A stretch of 29,579 nucleotides of DNA from RFSX01 sp964567435 (GCA_964567435.1 CAZMMQ010000044.1:1-29579); one strand, 5' to 3'; counted from the first letter of the stretch, positions 1-9,773 are shown. The notes: generated by a model not told the origin, from the letters alone. A program made the numbers and translations.

Positions 1-42
1 ATTACTATCTCTGTGAATCTGCTGATTTATGGTGCATCTTAG

Positions 43-1128
43 ATGCGCTATTCAGAATCTATAATATCTAAGACTAGCGTGGCCAAAAATTTTATTATAA
101 GAGCTGGATCGACAGCAATCAATCATATTAAGCAGAATGGGCTCACGCCACAGGACCTATCAGTAATACCTGCAGCGGCTGGAGGACCCAAATGGATAGT
201 ACTGTATGGATTAGATAAGTATCTTTTGTCAGAATGGTTGGTAGATAGACAAAAACCTCTGACATTGATTGGGTCTTCTGCAGGTGCCTGGCGTATGCTT
301 TGCTATGCACTTGATGACCCCTTGAAGGCGCTGTCATCATTTCTAACAGCTTATATTGACCAGCGGTATAGTCATCTACCTTCTCCAGAGGTTGTTTCTC
401 AGAATGTTGTCAAGGTATTAGAGCAAATTTTAGAATCCAATAGCCAAATTGGCTTGTGGGAGAATACCAATAGACGATTATATGTCATTAGCAGTCAATC
501 TCATTTTAAACCCAAGCAGAATAGCAGTTATAAGCTGCAATTTGGATGGATGGCTGCTAAAAACCTTATGAGTAGATCTTTATTAAGCCATGAATTGAAC
601 AGAATAGTATTTACCAATTCAGATGCTCAGCCAATTGTTGAGGATGGATTTAATACAACATATCTAAGATTTACACCAGCTAACCTAATCTCAGGATTGC
701 AATCTACAGGTACCTTGCCTATATACATGGATCCTGTTAGCGGAGTAAAAGGCATAGATGGTCAGCTATGGGATGGTGCCTTGATAGATTATCACATCTG
801 CCATCAGTATCATGATGAAGGTCTGATCTTCTATCCGCATTTTACAGACAAACTGATAGCGGGATGGTTTGATAAGTTTGTTCCCTGGCGCAAAGCAAAT
901 GGGGCATTCAAGGACCGCATGATAATGATCTCTCCTTCAGACACCTTTGTTCAATCTCTACCAGATCAAAAAATTCCTGACAGAGAGGACTTCAATCGCT
1001 ACTTTGATGATAATGATACACGTATCCAAAATTGGTACGAGGTTGCCAAGCGGGGTGAGGACATTGCTACAGAATTTGATAAGCTCTATAATAGTGGTGC
1101 GCTAATCGACCACATAGAATTGTTATAA
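43..1128 (+). CDS. patatin-like phospholipase family protein
   Basis: A 361-residue protein with the marks of a patatin-type lipid acyl hydrolase. The nucleophile elbow GSSAG lies at residues 77-81, with Ser79 the likely nucleophile. A DGA motif at 244-246 supplies the partner Asp of the Ser-Asp dyad. AAAGGPKW at about 44-51 sits where patatins carry the glycine-rich oxyanion loop followed by a basic residue. STGTLPIY near 221-228 matches the conserved stretch before the DGA in this family. No signal peptide or membrane segment is visible, so it is probably cytoplasmic. Family members hydrolyse acyl esters of membrane or storage lipids; the substrate cannot be read from the sequence. It converges on the next gene with 36 bp between stop codons. 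Its start is the first ATG in the frame and has no clear ribosome binding site, which is common in Bacteroidota. Confidence 0.8.
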   Translation: MRYSESIISKTSVAKNFIIRAGSTAINHIKQNGLTPQDLSVIPAAAGGPKWIVLYGLDKYLLSEWLVDRQKPLTLIGSSAGAWRMLCYALDDPLKALSSFLTAYIDQRYSHLPSPEVVSQNVVKVLEQILESNSQIGLWENTNRRLYVISSQSHFKPKQNSSYKLQFGWMAAKNLMSRSLLSHELNRIVFTNSDAQPIVEDGFNTTYLRFTPANLISGLQSTGTLPIYMDPVSGVKGIDGQLWDGALIDYHICHQYHDEGLIFYPHFTDKLIAGWFDKFVPWRKANGAFKDRMIMISPSDTFVQSLPDQKIPDREDFNRYFDDNDTRIQNWYEVAKRGEDIATEFDKLYNSGALIDHIELL

Positions 1129-1164
1129 TTAAATACGGATTAATTATAATTCAATGTACCCTTA

Positions 1165-1914
1165 CTAATCTTCTAAACAGTCAACTTCTATGAAGTCTTG
1201 CATATTATCTATAAGAATATTGCCATGTATGACCTTCTCTAAGTCAAACTTATGATAGGATTCTATCCATATGGTAGTAAAGTTTATATCAGCTCGAAAC
1301 GTATGAGTATAGGTTTTCCATTCCTCATGATCTATGAAAGGGCTTTTGTAAATTAAATGTGTTCTTGCACAAAGTTCTTCTGAAGCATATATACTTAATT
1401 GTATAGGATTGTCAAATGTTATACGTTCTCCTCGGGATTGCTGTGTTAAGGAATTCAAGGTTTTTGAATGAGCAAGGTCAATGGCAAAATTGTAACACTT
1501 CCCTTGGGCCAGTAGTTTGTTAAGCGTTTGTGACATGGACTCATAGGTGTGGTCTCCCCTATATACCATGCCAATGAATGTTTTGCCATCAGAAGGATGA
1601 TTTTTTACGTTACTAAAATCTGTATCTATACCATGTACATCAGGAGGTGTTGTTCTATGGAATCGGCTGTTGCAATCGGTCCAATGGTTAGGCAAGGCAG
1701 AGAATTCGCCATCTACATTGACTGAACCAGCTGTTGCTATTCCTTCAAAGGATGGATTAAAGATGTATCCTTCGGTAGCGTAATCTGTTGTGTCCTTAAC
1801 TGGCTCAGGTATAATGTGGTCGTTATAATCAGAGTTAGAAACAGGCATTTCTTGAGATGATTTGCAACTTACTAAGCCAAGAAGAAGTATCAAGCAGTAT
1901 TTGACTTGTTTCAT
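1165..1914 (-). CDS. exported lipoprotein with NPSFEG-type jelly-roll-like domain, function unknown
   Basis: A 249-residue protein whose N-terminus is a lipoprotein signal: a basic start, a hydrophobic stretch, then LVSC, making Cys17 the lipidation site. After a short linker the sequence YIFNPSFEG opens a domain that recurs in Bacteroidota surface proteins, often in front of OmpA domains. It resembles a carbohydrate-binding or galactose-binding-like jelly roll that includes a PDVHG motif. The OmpA protein at 15267-16703 begins its mature part the same way (NPSLEDW). Conserved features are a tryptophan/cysteine pair (HWTDC) and later aromatic strands. No catalytic motif is recognised. Binding of a glycan or peptidoglycan at the outer membrane is inference. 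The gene follows the LRR protein gene on the same strand, 179 bp downstream, with a coding remnant in between. Confidence 0.7.
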   Translation of the reverse strand: MKQVKYCLILLLGLVSCKSSQEMPVSNSDYNDHIIPEPVKDTTDYATEGYIFNPSFEGIATAGSVNVDGEFSALPNHWTDCNSRFHRTTPPDVHGIDTDFSNVKNHPSDGKTFIGMVYRGDHTYESMSQTLNKLLAQGKCYNFAIDLAHSKTLNSLTQQSRGERITFDNPIQLSIYASEELCARTHLIYKSPFIDHEEWKTYTHTFRADINFTTIWIESYHKFDLEKVIHGNILIDNMQDFIEVDCLED

Positions 1915-1970
1915 ATTGTCTAATTTTTTCTCTTGCTCGTTTACAGCAATTGAATCATTGTCTCTGATAA

Positions 1971-2093
1971 TTAATTACACTCACAATTATCATCTATCGT
2001 ACCGTCCTGACCATCTTTGACGCAGGGTGCACTCTGAATTACAGTTAAAGCACGAAGGAGTACCCAAGGTTTGCCACAGGCCATAAAACTAGG
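1971..2093 (-). pseudogene. in-frame remnant with a CxxDGxDGTIDDNCEC motif
   Basis: Directly after the TAG stop of the LRR protein gene, the same reading frame stays open for 40 codons to a TAA at 1971-1973. It contains an ATG at 2084 that would give a 37-residue peptide. Its end reads CVKDGQDGTIDDNCECN, a pattern resembling the cysteine/aspartate modules (C-x-DG-x(2)-T-x-DD-x-NC-x-C) of large Saprospiria surface proteins. A second frame also has a Cys-rich stretch nearby (GTPSCFNCNSEC). A decayed end of a larger surface protein is the likeliest reading. A real 37-residue peptide or TAG readthrough is less likely, because the LRR protein already ends in a complete sorting domain. Confidence 0.4.
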
Positions 2094-4388
2094 CTAGCGT
2101 ACCACCACTTCCTTGACCGCAATCCCAAAGTCACTATACAGCTTGACATAATAAATTCCACTTGTAATCTTGCTGACATCGAGACTTGTTTCTTCTAGTG
2201 CCGGCACGTCGACATCAATAATTACTTTTCCATTAAGGTCTAGCATTTCTATTTTAGAAAGCGGAATATCACTTTTTATATTAAAGACTTGCGAAGTTGG
2301 ATTAGGGTAGACAAGTACGCTGCTATTAGTATTTAACTCGCCGACGCTTGAGATTTCATCTCTAAAGAAAGTCACGGCATCATCAGTAACAATAGGAAAA
2401 TTAAAGTCGAAGAATATATCTGCTGCATTAGAAATATTATCTCCTAGTTCTAATGTAGGTAGCGTCTTAATCTTAAATACCAAATAACCATCATTATTGG
2501 CATCATCAAAGGGAAGATTGATATCCTCAAAGATGAATTCTACGAGATTACCATCCTTTATATTGGTAACCATAGGATGACTAGTGTCTACAATCTGAAG
2601 GGTAGACACATCAAATTGTGCTGTATTTATTTCGTCTTGTACCACAACATTTATGGCCTCTGCAGTTCCTGTGTTTTCGAATCGAATCTGATAGTGTACA
2701 TACTCGCCGATAAACTCTGGAGCTATGGTTTCTCCTTCTAAGCAGGTCTTATCATTAGGGTCAAAAGAATTAACGACCTGCTGATTAAGCAAAGCTCGAT
2801 TGTCCGTAGGATCAAAGTTATCTATGGGGAGAATAACGGCTTCATATCTGATAAAGTCTCCTCCATTCAGCGCGGGGTTATCCATCGGAGAATTGAGGCG
2901 CATGGTAACCTCAAATTCTCTCACCTCGAATAGCCCTAACTCATCTACATCCCAGGTGAGCAGTCCATTGCTATTATCATTAGGATCTATGCCTGCAGAT
3001 ACAAAAGTAACAAGGTCTTCTTCGTATGAAAGCTCTATACGAGCATTTCTTGGTGCGGTTCCATTATTCCTATAAATTATTTTGTATGTCGCTTCAAATC
3101 CTGGTCTTGCGTCATTTTGTGGAATAATAGCTATTCCTAAATTAACAATCTCTTCTCTTGCAATTAGGCATATATCTTGTAAAATAGAATCTCCATCTTG
3201 TGGAAAATCGAGGTTAATGATAGGAGGATTTATGTCAAATAAGCTTTGGTTCTGTAGCATAGGTGTGACCGTATAGCTCCCTTCTGGTAAAGAAACAGAG
3301 TAGTCTCCAGAATTACCCGTGATTAAGTACTGGTCGTCTAGTCCATCTGATATTTTAAAGGTTAGGTCATTGAATAACTGCTCATCACAATCAGCACCAA
3401 AGAATAAATCTCCACTTAAGTTGTGGATACGTCCTCCCGGATTAAACGAACAGAAGGTGCCTACAACACAATTTACAGCACCGATTTCACTTGCAATGGC
3501 GACAAATTCATCTATTCTGTTTTCATCTACACAGATATATTGTAAGCCCTCATTGCCATTAAGACATACGGAGGTATTTGGGTTGCCGTTCTTAAGGAAA
3601 AGCTGTGACAAATTAGGGTTATTTATATATGCACCTTCTAAGCTATGACAACCAGAAAGATCTAATTCAAACAGTGACGTACTATCTATTATTATACCAC
3701 TTAGGAGATGATTACTTCTAAGATCTATATTGTCTAAAGAGCTATCTTGTATATCTAAGATATAAAGATTAGTATTATTTGAAAGGTCCAAACTGTCAAC
3801 TGAAGAATTATATAGGTAAAAACTGTTAAGTAACTGATTTTGAGATAGATCCAACCCTGCGTCAAATTCTGAATCAATTAAAATCAATCGCGTTAACAAT
3901 CTATTCTCAGACAAATCAATAGAGGTCAAATTACTACCAAAACCTACATACAAGGTTTCAAGTTCAGCATTTTGAGAAAGATCAATACTCGTAAATTCAC
4001 CATTCGATATTTTAAGATTTCTTAACAATCTATTATTTGTAAAATCAACTTGTTCTAGTGATGATTCTATAACTAAAGTTTCCAGAATAGGGCTATTAGA
4101 GAGATCAATTTCACTTACGTTATTTGCAAAGAGCTCAAAAGTTCTAAGACGAGTAAAAGCTTCTATACCTTCAGCGCTTCTCATGTTATCTAGTTGTGAA
4201 TTAAAGGTACCTAATTCAAGTATAGTGACCCGTTCCGCTTCACTAACCTGAATGACTCCATCACCATTAAGATCTACGCCTTCGTCTATAAGCGCTTCTA
4301 GAAAAACAGGGTCAGGAATATCTACATTCTGCGAGAATAAGACGATGGATGAGAATAGAAGTAGAAGAATTGTAGCTGATAATCGCAT
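2094..4388 (-). CDS. T9SS-secreted leucine-rich-repeat surface protein
   Basis: A 764-residue exported protein. A signal peptide covers about residues 1-20. A single textbook EF-hand loop follows at residues 39-50 (D39, N41, D43, G44, I46, E50), so calcium binding is likely. Residues about 75-290 are degenerate leucine-rich repeats of the IDLSxNxxLxxL type, the form found in adhesive or interaction domains. Then comes a small Greek-key-like domain (about 310-400), a CARDB/DUF11-like beta domain, and a FDPNDKTCLEG segment that marks the DUF7619-type conserved domain common in Bacteroidota surface proteins. The last 75 residues start with VLVYPNP and end VVVR, a type A T9SS sorting domain, so the protein should be exported through T9SS and anchored or released. 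It diverges from the large adhesin gene at 4626. The ligand is unknown. Confidence 0.85.
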   Translation of the reverse strand: MRLSATILLLLFSSIVLFSQNVDIPDPVFLEALIDEGVDLNGDGVIQVSEAERVTILELGTFNSQLDNMRSAEGIEAFTRLRTFELFANNVSEIDLSNSPILETLVIESSLEQVDFTNNRLLRNLKISNGEFTSIDLSQNAELETLYVGFGSNLTSIDLSENRLLTRLILIDSEFDAGLDLSQNQLLNSFYLYNSSVDSLDLSNNTNLYILDIQDSSLDNIDLRSNHLLSGIIIDSTSLFELDLSGCHSLEGAYINNPNLSQLFLKNGNPNTSVCLNGNEGLQYICVDENRIDEFVAIASEIGAVNCVVGTFCSFNPGGRIHNLSGDLFFGADCDEQLFNDLTFKISDGLDDQYLITGNSGDYSVSLPEGSYTVTPMLQNQSLFDINPPIINLDFPQDGDSILQDICLIAREEIVNLGIAIIPQNDARPGFEATYKIIYRNNGTAPRNARIELSYEEDLVTFVSAGIDPNDNSNGLLTWDVDELGLFEVREFEVTMRLNSPMDNPALNGGDFIRYEAVILPIDNFDPTDNRALLNQQVVNSFDPNDKTCLEGETIAPEFIGEYVHYQIRFENTGTAEAINVVVQDEINTAQFDVSTLQIVDTSHPMVTNIKDGNLVEFIFEDINLPFDDANNDGYLVFKIKTLPTLELGDNISNAADIFFDFNFPIVTDDAVTFFRDEISSVGELNTNSSVLVYPNPTSQVFNIKSDIPLSKIEMLDLNGKVIIDVDVPALEETSLDVSKITSGIYYVKLYSDFGIAVKEVVVR

Positions 4389-4625
4389 GTTGTCTATTTT
4401 AGATTTAATCCTAAGTTATAATTTTTTCGAGCCATTGAGCTTTTTTCGCTAATTATTAATCAAATACGGCTTTCTGAGAACAGTTTAATAATTAGAACGA
4501 TATGCTTCTATTAGGTTTTTCTGATTTATTATCAACCATTAAGATTCAGATTTTTATTGATAAGTACTTTATAAGTATGGAGACTTCATATATTAAAGTA
4601 TTATTCTAAATCTGAACATGTTTTC

Positions 4626-7600
4626 ATGAAAAATTTCCTTCTCTGCTCACTTTTGAGCCTGTATACTATTTCTGTGTATTCTCAGACGCTTACAGATAGT
4701 TTATTACTTTATTATAATTTTGAAAACGGCGCTGTAGACATTAGCGGCAATGGTTACGATGGAGTCCTTAATGCAACTCCTGTAGCTGACAGATTTGGTA
4801 TATCTGGTAGCGCTATGAGTTTTAATGGCATAGATGAGTATATAGACTTTCCTAATCTAAAAGAATTAAAACCTGAACTTCCTGTTAGCTTTTCCTTTTG
4901 GATAAAATATGACAGTCCTGACAGGAATGATAGAGCACTATTTAATACCTCCTTTATGGAAGATAGGAGTGCAGGAATTTCTTTTAATAATACTGCAAAT
5001 ACGGGAAGATATGCTATCGGCATGGGTGACGGCTCTTTCACCTACTCAGCCCAGACAAGGAGGACATTTATAAGTAATGCCGCCATTGATGATGAGTGGC
5101 ACCATATCGGTGTAATTATTAGATCAGCAGATGACATACAACTTTTTGTGGATTGTGAAGATCCTGGCGGAGAGTACTCTGGAACTGGAGGCGACCTAGT
5201 CTATGCAGATATGCCAGGGTCCTTAGGTAGACATGATGTAAGTACAAATGAAGCAGCCTTTCATTTTGAAGGTATTCTTGATGAATTCCGTTATTGGAAT
5301 AGAGCCTTGGCGCCCGAAGAGATCATGCTTGTTTGTCCTGACCTGCCTTGCTTAGAAGAAACAATCAGTTTTGCAGATGAGGTAATCTCTTATAATCCGC
5401 AATGTGAAGATGACATTGATCCCTTGCTTAATCAACCGGATAAAATTTTAGGACCACCAGATTTCGAAGGACCGGATGTCAATTTTACCTTGTTTGGAGA
5501 CAACTTTGTTTCCCTTGGAGAGGGTGGAAGTATTACAGTTCGATTTACAGATAATATTCTCACAAATTCTGGTAATGCAGATCCTGACCTTTGGATTTTT
5601 GAAGTAGGTGAAGCCGTCCAAGCGATTGTCATAGAACTGCGACCTATAGATCAGGCCACAATTAATTCATTAAATAATGCAGGAATAATCGATACAGATC
5701 AAGATGGATTTTATCTACTTGACACTTTGCTTGGCTCGACTTCATTTTTAGATATTGATTCTATAGTCAGTGGTCTCAGTGGTGAGGTTCTACAATTCGA
5801 TGCTGTCAGAATTATAGATGTAGAAAATCAAGCTTGCCTAGGGTCAGGAGCACCGGGTGCAGATATAGATGCGATCTGTGCACTGTCGACACTTCAGGTA
5901 ATCCCCGATGAAGAAATTTGTAATAACGGTATAGATGATGATGGCGATGGATTAATTGACTGTGAAGATGCAGACTGCGAAGAGTTTGCAGCATTGGAAT
6001 GTCTAGATTGCTTATTTGAGAATATAAGTTTTGCAGATACAGTATTGAGTACAAACTTCGAATGCATAGATGATACCAACCCTGGACTAGATGATCCCAC
6101 GAATGCTTTGGGATTTCCAGATTATGTTGATAGCGCGACTTCTGGAACACAATTTGGAACTGGCTTTGTCTCGATAGGCGAGGGAGGGTCTATTACCTTG
6201 GGTTTCGTAGATAATATCTTAACGAACTCCGGTAATGCAGATCCAGATCTTTGGGTATTTGAGGTTGGACCAAGAGTGGAGCCAAGCACCATTGCGCTGA
6301 GGCCAGCTGATCTAAGCACCGCTCAGTTGTTAGACAATGCTGGCTTAGTTAGTAATAATGGATTCTATAATTTTGGAGCTATTGGCGGCTCGACTTCTTT
6401 TTTAGATATCGATGCGATCGTGCCAGGTTTTGCATTAGGAGATTTGATTTTTGATGCAGTCATAATCACAGATGTTGCAGAAAATCCTTGCACCGGAACT
6501 GGGGCTCCAGGCGCTGACATAGATGCAATCTGTGCACTATCGACCATTCCTGCGCTACCAGAAGAAATTTGTGACAATGGCATAGACGATGACGGTGATG
6601 GAGATATTGATTGTGCAGATAGTGATCTCGCAGATGACTGTTGTTGCAGGATGCCCCCAGTAATAGACGTTGGTCCTGATGTCATTGATTGTGAGGGAGA
6701 AACAGTTACCCTAGAAGTTACTTTAACTAGCCCAGGTAATCCTAATGATATGGTTTCTTATTTATGGTCTAATGGCAGTACTTCTGAGTCTATAGATGTT
6801 TTTACTGCAGGTGTCTTTACTTGTTTTGCCACAGATGTTTGTGGGAATGTCGGTACAGATGAAGTCAATGTAGATTTTTTGGATAATGTACAAGAAACAT
6901 TATCGGCAACTATCTGCGATGGCGATAGCTTTCCCTTCAATGGTGAAGCGCTGACAATCGCTGGTCAATACGAATTCACCACACTATCTAGTTTTGGCTG
7001 TGACAGCACGGTAACACTATTTCTTGATGTATTACCCACTACTTCGCAGATGGATTCATTCCAAATTTGTGAAGGGGATGCGGTGATTATAAATGGGTTT
7101 GCTTTTACACAACCTGGTTTGAATACGATTACCTTATCTGGTGCCAATGGCTGTGATAGCATACTTAATTTTTCTATAGAAATTTTACCGACCAATATTG
7201 TAGAAGAAAATATTTCTATCTGCGAAGGCGATAGCTTTCTCTTCAATGGTGAAGCGCTGACAATCGCTGGTCAATACGAATTCACCACACTATCTAGTTT
7301 TGGCTGTGACAGCACGGTAACACTATTTCTTGATGTATTACCCACTACTTCGCAGATGGATTCATTCCAAATTTGTGAAGGGGATGCGGTGATTATAAAT
7401 GGGTTTGCTTTTACACAACCAGGTCTGAATACGATTACCTTATCCGGTGCCAATGGCTGTGATAGCATACTTAATTTTTCTATAGAAATTTTACCGACTA
7501 ATATTATAGAAGAGAATTTTTCTATCTGCGAAGATGAGTCAATTGTTATAAATGGATCTACTTTTTCTAGTGCAGGTACATTCCAGCAGATGATAAGTAA

Positions 7601-9773
7601 TCCTAATGGTTGTGATGATTTGTTCATTATAAATTTAGAGGTTCTAGACAATGCAATGGGCTTTTTAGATCAGGTGGGTTGTGAAGGCGATATGCTGACG
7701 GTTAATGGTATTAGCTATAGTAGTGGTGGCGTATTCCAACAAAATCTAATTGGCGCAAATGGTTGTGACAGTCTCCTTACTATAGATGTAGAGTTAATAG
7801 AATCTTTCCAAGGAGAAGATACATTCTACCTCAATCCTGGCCAGACTGTAACAGTAAATGGGGAGACCTTCGATGTAGAAGGACAATTTGTACAGAACTT
7901 AAATTCGTCTACCGGTTGCGACAGTAGTCTTGTCATTAATATCCTCGAGTCGAATGCTATAGTGAGTTATGACTTCAATGCTTGTACAGCTTTTATAGAA
8001 GATATGACCAATGCTGATTATTCAGAATTCACGCCAGTCTTTCCATCAGTATTGAGTTGTGGTAATATCACAGCATCCAATATTTTCAGAGATCCCCCTC
8101 AAACAAATAGACATTCATGCACACCAGGGCTTAACGATAGTGAGTCCATGTGTATCTCTTCAGCTATGTCATGTTCTGCAGATTTTAATTCCTCTGAGAT
8201 TGTCAGGTTTACGATGAATCTTACACCCACTCAAGGAGAAGCTATTGTATTGACAGGTTTAGAGTTTTACCAACAAGCTCCAGAAAACTTTGACTGGATA
8301 GATGGAGATAGTGGACTGAATAATTATCCGACTTTATATGCTGTACGCGTTCTGCAAGATGGAACTGAAATATATAGGCAGGACAATAATGCTACAAGTA
8401 CAGATTGGCAAAGGCAAGAACATTTCTTTGACCCAGCGACAGTATTAATTTTTGAGAATGAAACAGCCTTAGAAATTCAGCTGCTTTCTTATTGTCCAGT
8501 TGGCGTTATGTCAGAGGTAACTGCTTGGGATTTCGAAGATCTTAAATTGTTTGGAGCTTGCGGTGATACCAATACGGCCACCAGATCTATAGGAGGACAG
8601 ATTCTAAGTTATAATGGGGCTCCAGTAGAAAATGTGGAACTCACCTTAGAAGGCGGATTAGCAACGAAGACGGTAGTTGCAGATGAGCTAGGGTTTTATC
8701 ACTTAGCAAATAACTTTATGGAGGAATCTTATCGACTTTCTGCATATAACAATGACAATCATCTTAGAGGTGTGAATACTCGGGATCTAATTTCGATACA
8801 AAGACATATTTTGGGGTTAGAGAGTTTTGATAATCTATTGTCTTACCAAGCAGCAGACATCAATAATGATAATAGAATTAATGGTAGTGATCTACTTGAA
8901 TTAAGAAAATTAATTCTTGGTATTTATAATGAACTACCGGAAAATACAAGCTATGAATTCTATTCCATTGATTATCTAAATGGAACAGCACTGGACCCTT
9001 GGAAGATGAGCGAACAAGTACTCATTCCGCAATTAAACCAACATGAATTGAATACCGATTTTGTTCCAGTTAAAATCGGGGATGTGACAGAATTAGAGTT
9101 CAATAGTCGAGAATCCTTAGTTCAACCTCTAGTAAATGATTTTAATCTAAAAGTGGAAGTGTCAGAAATTGATGCAAATAGAAATGAACTAACTTTTTCT
9201 CTTTTCAGGCCACAATTTCTAGATGGACTACAATTGTCTATCGACTTAGAGGGAATAGAGTTTATAGAATTGAACTCAGGCAATCTAGATGGATTAGAAT
9301 TTTTCCTAACTAATAATAATGTACTTAATATAAGTTGGATAGGCCTGTCTGAATCTCCTACAGAAGTTTCTGAATTATTTAGAATACAACTAGGCAGTAA
9401 TATTGTAGGAGATTTGTTGGAGAAGAGAATTATTAATGCAGAAGCCTATGTTGAGAACCAAGTAGTGACATTACAATCAGATGGCTTTGAAGCTTTAAAT
9501 CAGAAGCTTGTGTCTGACTTGCAGGTATACCCTAATCCTTTTTCAGTAGAGACTATTCTGTCATTCTTGTTGTCACAAGATGGCCCCATTAGCCTAGTTG
9601 TCTACGATGCTCAGGGAAGAAAGGTAATGGACAAAAACATGATTCTTAGCAAAGGATTACAGACGATTAATCTCAGTAGTGAATTATTCAGTAAAGGAGA
9701 CAATGGTCTTTATCTGTTACAGTTGAGTACAGAAAACCAAACTTATCATAAGAGGTTGGTTTATATGAGATAA
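4626..9773 (+). CDS. giant T9SS multidomain surface protein (LamG, MopE-like motifs, 51-aa Cys repeats, dockerin)
   Basis: A 1715-residue exported protein. Residues 1-20 are a signal peptide. A LamG/concanavalin-like domain spans about 25-235 (YYNFENG, then FNGIDEYIDF). Two copies of a roughly 200-residue beta module follow, at about 246-428 and 466-645. Each contains LTNSGNADPDLW, and each is followed by a MopE-like metal-binding motif EICxNGIDDDGDG (about 430-452 and 646-668). Residues 763-1110 are seven tandem 51-residue repeats with paired cysteines. A beta-rich domain fills about 1111-1318. Then come a carboxypeptidase-regulatory-like segment (1320-1373), a dockerin-like pair of DxNxDxxIxxxD loops (1374-1436), a cohesin-like beta domain, and a type A T9SS sorting domain from about 1630 (VYPNP). 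The layout suggests a calcium-stabilised adhesin or matrix protein. No catalytic domain is recognised. No close same-strand neighbour suggests an operon. Confidence 0.87.
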   Translation: MKNFLLCSLLSLYTISVYSQTLTDSLLLYYNFENGAVDISGNGYDGVLNATPVADRFGISGSAMSFNGIDEYIDFPNLKELKPELPVSFSFWIKYDSPDRNDRALFNTSFMEDRSAGISFNNTANTGRYAIGMGDGSFTYSAQTRRTFISNAAIDDEWHHIGVIIRSADDIQLFVDCEDPGGEYSGTGGDLVYADMPGSLGRHDVSTNEAAFHFEGILDEFRYWNRALAPEEIMLVCPDLPCLEETISFADEVISYNPQCEDDIDPLLNQPDKILGPPDFEGPDVNFTLFGDNFVSLGEGGSITVRFTDNILTNSGNADPDLWIFEVGEAVQAIVIELRPIDQATINSLNNAGIIDTDQDGFYLLDTLLGSTSFLDIDSIVSGLSGEVLQFDAVRIIDVENQACLGSGAPGADIDAICALSTLQVIPDEEICNNGIDDDGDGLIDCEDADCEEFAALECLDCLFENISFADTVLSTNFECIDDTNPGLDDPTNALGFPDYVDSATSGTQFGTGFVSIGEGGSITLGFVDNILTNSGNADPDLWVFEVGPRVEPSTIALRPADLSTAQLLDNAGLVSNNGFYNFGAIGGSTSFLDIDAIVPGFALGDLIFDAVIITDVAENPCTGTGAPGADIDAICALSTIPALPEEICDNGIDDDGDGDIDCADSDLADDCCCRMPPVIDVGPDVIDCEGETVTLEVTLTSPGNPNDMVSYLWSNGSTSESIDVFTAGVFTCFATDVCGNVGTDEVNVDFLDNVQETLSATICDGDSFPFNGEALTIAGQYEFTTLSSFGCDSTVTLFLDVLPTTSQMDSFQICEGDAVIINGFAFTQPGLNTITLSGANGCDSILNFSIEILPTNIVEENISICEGDSFLFNGEALTIAGQYEFTTLSSFGCDSTVTLFLDVLPTTSQMDSFQICEGDAVIINGFAFTQPGLNTITLSGANGCDSILNFSIEILPTNIIEENFSICEDESIVINGSTFSSAGTFQQMISNPNGCDDLFIINLEVLDNAMGFLDQVGCEGDMLTVNGISYSSGGVFQQNLIGANGCDSLLTIDVELIESFQGEDTFYLNPGQTVTVNGETFDVEGQFVQNLNSSTGCDSSLVINILESNAIVSYDFNACTAFIEDMTNADYSEFTPVFPSVLSCGNITASNIFRDPPQTNRHSCTPGLNDSESMCISSAMSCSADFNSSEIVRFTMNLTPTQGEAIVLTGLEFYQQAPENFDWIDGDSGLNNYPTLYAVRVLQDGTEIYRQDNNATSTDWQRQEHFFDPATVLIFENETALEIQLLSYCPVGVMSEVTAWDFEDLKLFGACGDTNTATRSIGGQILSYNGAPVENVELTLEGGLATKTVVADELGFYHLANNFMEESYRLSAYNNDNHLRGVNTRDLISIQRHILGLESFDNLLSYQAADINNDNRINGSDLLELRKLILGIYNELPENTSYEFYSIDYLNGTALDPWKMSEQVLIPQLNQHELNTDFVPVKIGDVTELEFNSRESLVQPLVNDFNLKVEVSEIDANRNELTFSLFRPQFLDGLQLSIDLEGIEFIELNSGNLDGLEFFLTNNNVLNISWIGLSESPTEVSELFRIQLGSNIVGDLLEKRIINAEAYVENQVVTLQSDGFEALNQKLVSDLQVYPNPFSVETILSFLLSQDGPISLVVYDAQGRKVMDKNMILSKGLQTINLSSELFSKGDNGLYLLQLSTENQTYHKRLVYMR
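6911..7522 (+). repeat. tandem 306-bp near-identical duplication inside the T9SS adhesin
   Basis: Copy 1 is 6911-7216 and copy 2 is 7217-7522, with no spacer. I count about nine base differences by eye, clustered at the two ends. The middle, from about 6950 to 7130 in copy 1, is identical. Each copy encodes two different 51-residue cysteine repeats. A third, diverged repeat begins at 7523 with the same TATCTGCGAAG opening. The near identity at third codon positions points to a recent unequal crossover or slippage event, or to gene conversion. Confidence 0.95.

Noticed and set aside
1123..1149. Inverted repeat TTATAATTAA / TTAATTATAA between convergent genes
   Set aside because: A 10-bp stem of only A and T, with no T run after it, is too weak to call a terminator in so AT-rich a spacer.
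5812..7651. Several long antisense open frames inside the T9SS adhesin gene
   Set aside because: They mirror the repeats and codon bias of the sense gene, have no signal or domain, and two of them are copies of each other only because of the 306-bp duplication.
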